From positions 31,107 to 95,106 of the forward strand of contig JAFZFX010000009.1 in the NCBI GenBank assembly GCA_017555695.1: a DNA stretch of 64,000 bases, in the 5' to 3' direction. The DNA comes from Alistipes sp. GTDB taxonomy: Bacteria; Bacteroidota; Bacteroidia; Bacteroidales; Rikenellaceae. Below the pieces are notes generated by a model. That model was given only the letters and a program-made list of their open reading frames with translations. It did not search any database and was not told where the DNA came from. A program made the translations under genes and the position numbers. Below, one piece after another: positions 61,043 to 64,000 of the stretch; within the stretch, counting starts at the first letter, position 1; every line of letters begins with the position of its first letter.

Positions 61043-61061
61043 CATCAAAATCAGCAGAGAT

Positions 61062-61712
61062 ATGAAGTTACGCAATATACTACTACTCGCCACATTGACC
61101 CTCAGCTTGTGCGCCTGCCGCAAGGAGCTGAAGGAGCAGATGATGGCGGGATACATCGCCGAGGATTGTGACGGTCAGACCCTGATAGTGGATAGTATGG
61201 GCAGCGGCACAATCAAGCGCTTTATGCTTGACGACCAAACCATATACGAGGAGTTCGACTTGGTGGCGGGCAACATCGTCGAAGTGGCATATATGCCCAC
61301 CGACGAGGGGCAGATGCCGTCAGCCATCGCTATCACCACCAACGACACATACCCCAAGGTGTTGGGTCGCTGGAAGACTCGCGAGAATGAGCGACTCGGC
61401 ATCGAGATTGACATCAAGCGACACGGCAAGATAGAGCAAACCCTGCCCGAGGGCATATTGGAGTTCACATCGTGGCAGTTGCTGGCCAAGGAGGATACCA
61501 TCCGACTCTTCGGCACATTGTCGTTGCCGCCCGAGGTTATAAAGGCCGAAAAGAAGAAGCCGAGCAAGGAGGCTAAAGAGGAGGAGGCGACAGAGCCAGC
61601 ACGCCGCACCACAGCATTCACAGCCGAGGCCGTAGTGGGTCGTGATGGTGACAGCCGCACACTCACCATCATCACCGACAAGGGTGCAAAATCGACCCTC
61701 TATCAGCAGTAG
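61062..61712 (+). CDS. Lipocalin-like lipoprotein of unknown function
   Basis: A 216-aa exported protein. Signal KLRNILLLATLTLSLCAC ends in a lipobox Cys (residue 19), followed by RKELKEQ. The mature part is beta-rich (DGQTLIVDSMGSGTIKRFML; LVAGNIVEVAYMP; VLGRWKTRENERLGIEIDIKRHGKIEQTL), resembling the single-domain lipocalin-like lipoproteins of Bacteroidales. A Lys/Glu-rich linker (about residues 165-183) separates the last strands. No catalytic motif is visible. Confidence 0.68.
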   Translation: MKLRNILLLATLTLSLCACRKELKEQMMAGYIAEDCDGQTLIVDSMGSGTIKRFMLDDQTIYEEFDLVAGNIVEVAYMPTDEGQMPSAIAITTNDTYPKVLGRWKTRENERLGIEIDIKRHGKIEQTLPEGILEFTSWQLLAKEDTIRLFGTLSLPPEVIKAEKKKPSKEAKEEEATEPARRTTAFTAEAVVGRDGDSRTLTIITDKGAKSTLYQQ

Positions 61713-61734
61713 ATCTCAATAGAATACCACACTA

Positions 61735-61780
61735 AAAAAGGTTGTCCTACCCCACTCGGTAAGACAACCTTTTCTCTTTT
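61735..61780. terminator. Bidirectional terminator
   Basis: AAGGTTGTC and GACAACCTT arms with an inner TACC/GGTA step, a loop of about six bases, flanked by AAAAA and TTTCTCTTTTT. It shares GGTTGTC/GACAACC with the other terminators. Serves the lipoprotein (+) and the DUF4838-like gene (-). Confidence 0.84.
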
Positions 61781-61812
61781 TCGCCCGACCTAATGCGGCC
61801 TGGAAAATATCT

Positions 61813-62868
61813 CTATCGGCGGTAGCGGAAGAGGCCATTACCATAATCCTCCACCCAACTCATATCGCCATAGGTCTCGTAATATACAGCGTCAGCATAC
61901 ATCGCATAGGCCGTGATGTGACGGATACCCAGACTTGCATAGGTGTCGATATCCTGCAGGAATACCTCCTTATGCCAGGGCAACTTCTTGGCAGGCTTCT
62001 GCCAGCCGCTTATCAACGACACATCGGTCCAATACTCCAGCACCTGTGCCGTCTCGGCGGGGAAGACAGCAAGATTCTGCTTCAGCACCTCCATATATCG
62101 ACCGTGAGTCAAGGTCTGCCCGTCGCGCACCGCCTCGCTATCTCTCAGCGGCATATCCCAACGACGATAGAAGGGAGCAAATTCCAGGAAGATACCCTCC
62201 TCGGGCTTGATGGTCGAAGGAGCCTCCAGCGTATTGTCATAGCAGAGGTGAGCCAACAGAGCCTCGGGGTCGCTCTCGCGCAACACCTTGATGATGCGGT
62301 TCTCGATTATCAGAGCCTGGTCGCTATCGTTCAGATTCTTGCACTTCTCACAGTGACAACGCTTGCCACCATCGTCCAGCCAATAGTAGTAGCGGTGGTT
62401 GGTCGGCACATCACGCTTCGACATCGTGCGGGCGTTATCCGCAATAATCTCCAACGCCTCGCTCGATGAGGGGCAGCAGTTCGAATCCGCCACACGCTCA
62501 CCCTGCTCGTTCTGACGGAAATATTCGGGATGTTCGGCAAAGAGCGAACGGGGCAACAACGCCGATGTGGCGTGCTCCTGATACTCGGTCTTGATACCCG
62601 CCTCGGCACACGCCTCGAGGAAAGCCTTATATTCGGGAGTCTCGCGCTCGTCGCGGTGAGCAAAAACACTCAAGGTGTTAAGGTGCGACTTCTTGGCCAG
62701 CTCCAGCCAATCCAGGCGCTCGGGCTGATTCACATCGTTCCACCACAATACCATTCCGCGCGTCTCGAAGTACGGCGTATGCAGATACTGCCAATATGCA
62801 TAGGCGGCAAATCCCATAGCGATAAGAATCGCCACTCCGCTGCACGCAACTAACAATTTTCTCATCAT
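61813..62868 (-). CDS. DUF4838-like exported or membrane-anchored protein
   Basis: A 351-residue protein with an N-terminal hydrophobic helix (LLVACSGVAILIAMGFAAYAYW, split) that may be a signal anchor. It then follows the DUF4838 layout: TRGMVLWWNDVNQPERLDWL, FAHRDERETPEYKAFLEACAEAGIKTEYQEH, HRYYYWLDDGGKRCHCEKCKNL (a CHCEKC cluster likely holding a metal or disulfide) near residue 165, and IFLEFAPFYRRWDMPL near 220. Related proteins sit in glycan loci and resemble GH67/GH20-like barrels. Activity unknown. Terminator at 61735 follows. Confidence 0.68.
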   Translation of the reverse strand: MMRKLLVACSGVAILIAMGFAAYAYWQYLHTPYFETRGMVLWWNDVNQPERLDWLELAKKSHLNTLSVFAHRDERETPEYKAFLEACAEAGIKTEYQEHATSALLPRSLFAEHPEYFRQNEQGERVADSNCCPSSSEALEIIADNARTMSKRDVPTNHRYYYWLDDGGKRCHCEKCKNLNDSDQALIIENRIIKVLRESDPEALLAHLCYDNTLEAPSTIKPEEGIFLEFAPFYRRWDMPLRDSEAVRDGQTLTHGRYMEVLKQNLAVFPAETAQVLEYWTDVSLISGWQKPAKKLPWHKEVFLQDIDTYASLGIRHITAYAMYADAVYYETYGDMSWVEDYGNGLFRYRR

Positions 62869-62901
62869 AGTATCACAGATTTATGCTGTTCCCCAAATAC
62901 T

Positions 62902-63936
62902 TTACTCCTCCTTAAAGCCCTGCGCACGCAACTTGATGTCGCTGCCATCGGGCGTCACAAGGTAAGCTCCCGTAGTCTCGCGTGTGATGTGACCCACCAC
63001 ATCCACAACACCCAGACGCATCACCTGCTCCTGCATAGCAAGAGGTACGGTGAACATCAACTCGTAGTCCTCGCCGCCATTGAGTGCCGCCACAACGGGG
63101 TCGATGTGCATCTCCTCGGCCAGAGCCGTAGTCTGCTTGGCGATAGGAATACGGTCGAGATAGATTCTCGCGCCACACTTCGACGACTTGCATATCTGCA
63201 ACACCTCGCTTGCCAGACCGTCCGAGAGGTCAATCATCGATGTGGGGACAATCTTCTCCTCGGCCAACAACTCTATGATATCTTTACGCGCACGAGGCTT
63301 GAGATAACGCTGCAACAGATACTCGTATCCCTTGAACTGAGGCTCGGGGTTATCAATGCCGCTCAACACTCGCTTCTCGCGCTCGAGAAGTTGCAGACCC
63401 ATATACGAAGCACCGAGGTTACCCGTGATGCAAATCAGGTCGTTGAACTGCGCGCCGCTACGATAACTTATGGCCTTGCGCTTGGCACGACCCATAGCCG
63501 TGATGTTAATCACCAGACCCGTAACCGAGGCTCGTGTATCGCCACCAACGAGGTCCACGCCCAACTCGTCGCACGCAAAATATATACCCTCGTACAAATC
63601 TTTCAGCGCCTCGACCGACATCTTCGACGACACGCCGAGCGAGATGGTCACCTGCTCGGGCATAGCGTTCATAGCCAGCACATCGCTCACACCAACCACA
63701 ACGGCCTTGTAGCCGAGGTGCTTGAGCGGGAAGTATGTGAGGTCGAAATCGATACCCTCCAAGAGCGAATCGGTAGATACCACCACCGCATCGTCACGAC
63801 CCGCCGCTACAACGGCAGCATCGTCACCCACGCCACGCAGCGTGGTCTTACACTTTGTATTATGACCTTTGGTTAGTTCATCAATCAATCCGAACTCGCC
63901 TAACTCGGCAATCTCGGTACGCTTAATCTGACTCAT
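62902..63936 (-). CDS. thiL: Thiamine-monophosphate kinase
   Basis: AIR synthase-fold enzyme (344 aa) phosphorylating thiamine monophosphate to thiamine diphosphate. Signatures: FGLIDELT, GVGDDAAVV (ATP/Mg loop), VVSTDSLLEGIDFDLTYFP, VVGVSDVLAMNAMPEQV, LVGGDTRAS, ITGNLGASYMG, and SMIDLSDGLASEVLQICKSS. Chosen ATG at 63936; promoter at 63955. No TPP riboswitch is seen in the 64 bases upstream that the window shows. Confidence 0.95.
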   Translation of the reverse strand: MSQIKRTEIAELGEFGLIDELTKGHNTKCKTTLRGVGDDAAVVAAGRDDAVVVSTDSLLEGIDFDLTYFPLKHLGYKAVVVGVSDVLAMNAMPEQVTISLGVSSKMSVEALKDLYEGIYFACDELGVDLVGGDTRASVTGLVINITAMGRAKRKAISYRSGAQFNDLICITGNLGASYMGLQLLEREKRVLSGIDNPEPQFKGYEYLLQRYLKPRARKDIIELLAEEKIVPTSMIDLSDGLASEVLQICKSSKCGARIYLDRIPIAKQTTALAEEMHIDPVVAALNGGEDYELMFTVPLAMQEQVMRLGVVDVVGHITRETTGAYLVTPDGSDIKLRAQGFKEE

Positions 63937-63954
63937 AGGAAAACAATATTTTTA

Positions 63955-63986
63955 CAAAGATAACAATTTGTAATTCAAAATTCAAA
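63955..63986 (-). promoter_or_regulatory. Promoter of thiL
   Basis: On the minus strand TATCTTTG (63955-63962) is an exact TAnnTTTG; TTTG (63983-63986) lies exactly 20 bases upstream, inside the heptad repeat. Confidence 0.75.
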
Positions 63987-64000
63987 ATTCAAAATTCAAA
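63971..64000 (-). repeat. Heptad repeat (ATTCAAA)n at the right edge
   Basis: Four consecutive ATTCAAA units run from 63973 to the window end and probably beyond. In reverse (TTTGAAT) they match the AATTTTGAAT copies at 47147. Each unit offers a TTTG, one of which stands at the -33 position of the thiL promoter. Confidence 0.75.

Noticed and set aside
63971-64000. Possible CRISPR or satellite array at the window end
   Set aside because: Units are 7 bp tandem copies with no spacers; it is a simple repeat in a promoter.
63937-64000. TPP riboswitch before thiL
   Set aside because: The visible leader lacks the conserved CUGAGA and related THI-box elements, and the promoter leaves too little leader.

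Overview
This 64 kb window looks like chromosomal DNA of a gut Bacteroidales, most like Rikenellaceae/Alistipes. The genus is an inference from moderately high GC, gene content and codon use. Direct support is the Bacteroidetes promoter form TAnnTTTG, often with TTTG 19-20 bases upstream, before many genes. Other support is a PF14905-type outer-membrane receptor, DUF4295 beside rpmB-rpmG, a PepSY-like lipoprotein and a NagB/PIG-L fusion. No CRISPR array, prophage, insertion sequence or rRNA was seen. There is one tRNA (Glu-UUC).

Layout. 1-6.3 kb: the end of an M23 peptidase, a flavin-type split-barrel protein, ispD and a PH-like membrane protein. A reverse operon follows (DUF2148, luxS, an MTAN-like nucleosidase, a ZIP metal transporter), then a DsbA-like protein with an odd Lys/Ala tail. 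6.4-18.5 kb: one long operon ilvD-ilvB-ilvN-ilvC-leuA-leuC-leuD-leuB-ilvA-yccF. It holds every step of Ile/Val/Leu synthesis from threonine and pyruvate except the final transaminase. Its leader encodes an 18-residue peptide with ten Ile/Leu/Val codons, followed by mutually exclusive antiterminator and terminator hairpins. This is a textbook translation-coupled attenuator and the clearest regulatory system in the window.

18.5-29.3 kb (mostly reverse): malQ with starch-binding modules, an orphan TonB-type receptor, a sugar permease with ribokinase under a palindromic promoter, and deoD/nagB/NagB-PIG-L for nucleoside and amino-sugar use. 29.4-35.5 kb (forward): omega-amidase, iorA, iorB, an aminotransferase, an aryl-CoA ligase and an ACT protein, forming an aromatic amino acid / arylacetate module. 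35.6-45.8 kb: hexuronate use (DUF4861, kduD, kduI, uxaC), a beta-helix lipoprotein, a PyrD-like enzyme with altered active-site residues, cinA and a GH78 enzyme.

45.9-64 kb: a visibly AT-rich, probably transferred gene joins a membrane anchor, pentapeptide repeats and a TIR/deoxyribosyltransferase-like domain. Then come rpmB-rpmG-DUF4295, lipoproteins, an exported Gfo/Idh-DUF1080-isomerase triad, an SQOR-like sulfide:quinone reductase, a large FAD/Fe-S dehydrogenase, YebC, a TsaC-type enzyme, a thioesterase, a phosphodiesterase, rpsT, tRNA-Glu, adk, a lipoprotein, a DUF4838-like protein and thiL.

Best leads: the ilv attenuator, the TIR-like pentapeptide protein, the PyrD-like paralogue, the NagB-like domain lacking catalytic residues, and a family of near-identical terminator hairpins (GGGGTTGTC stem) dispersed over the window.
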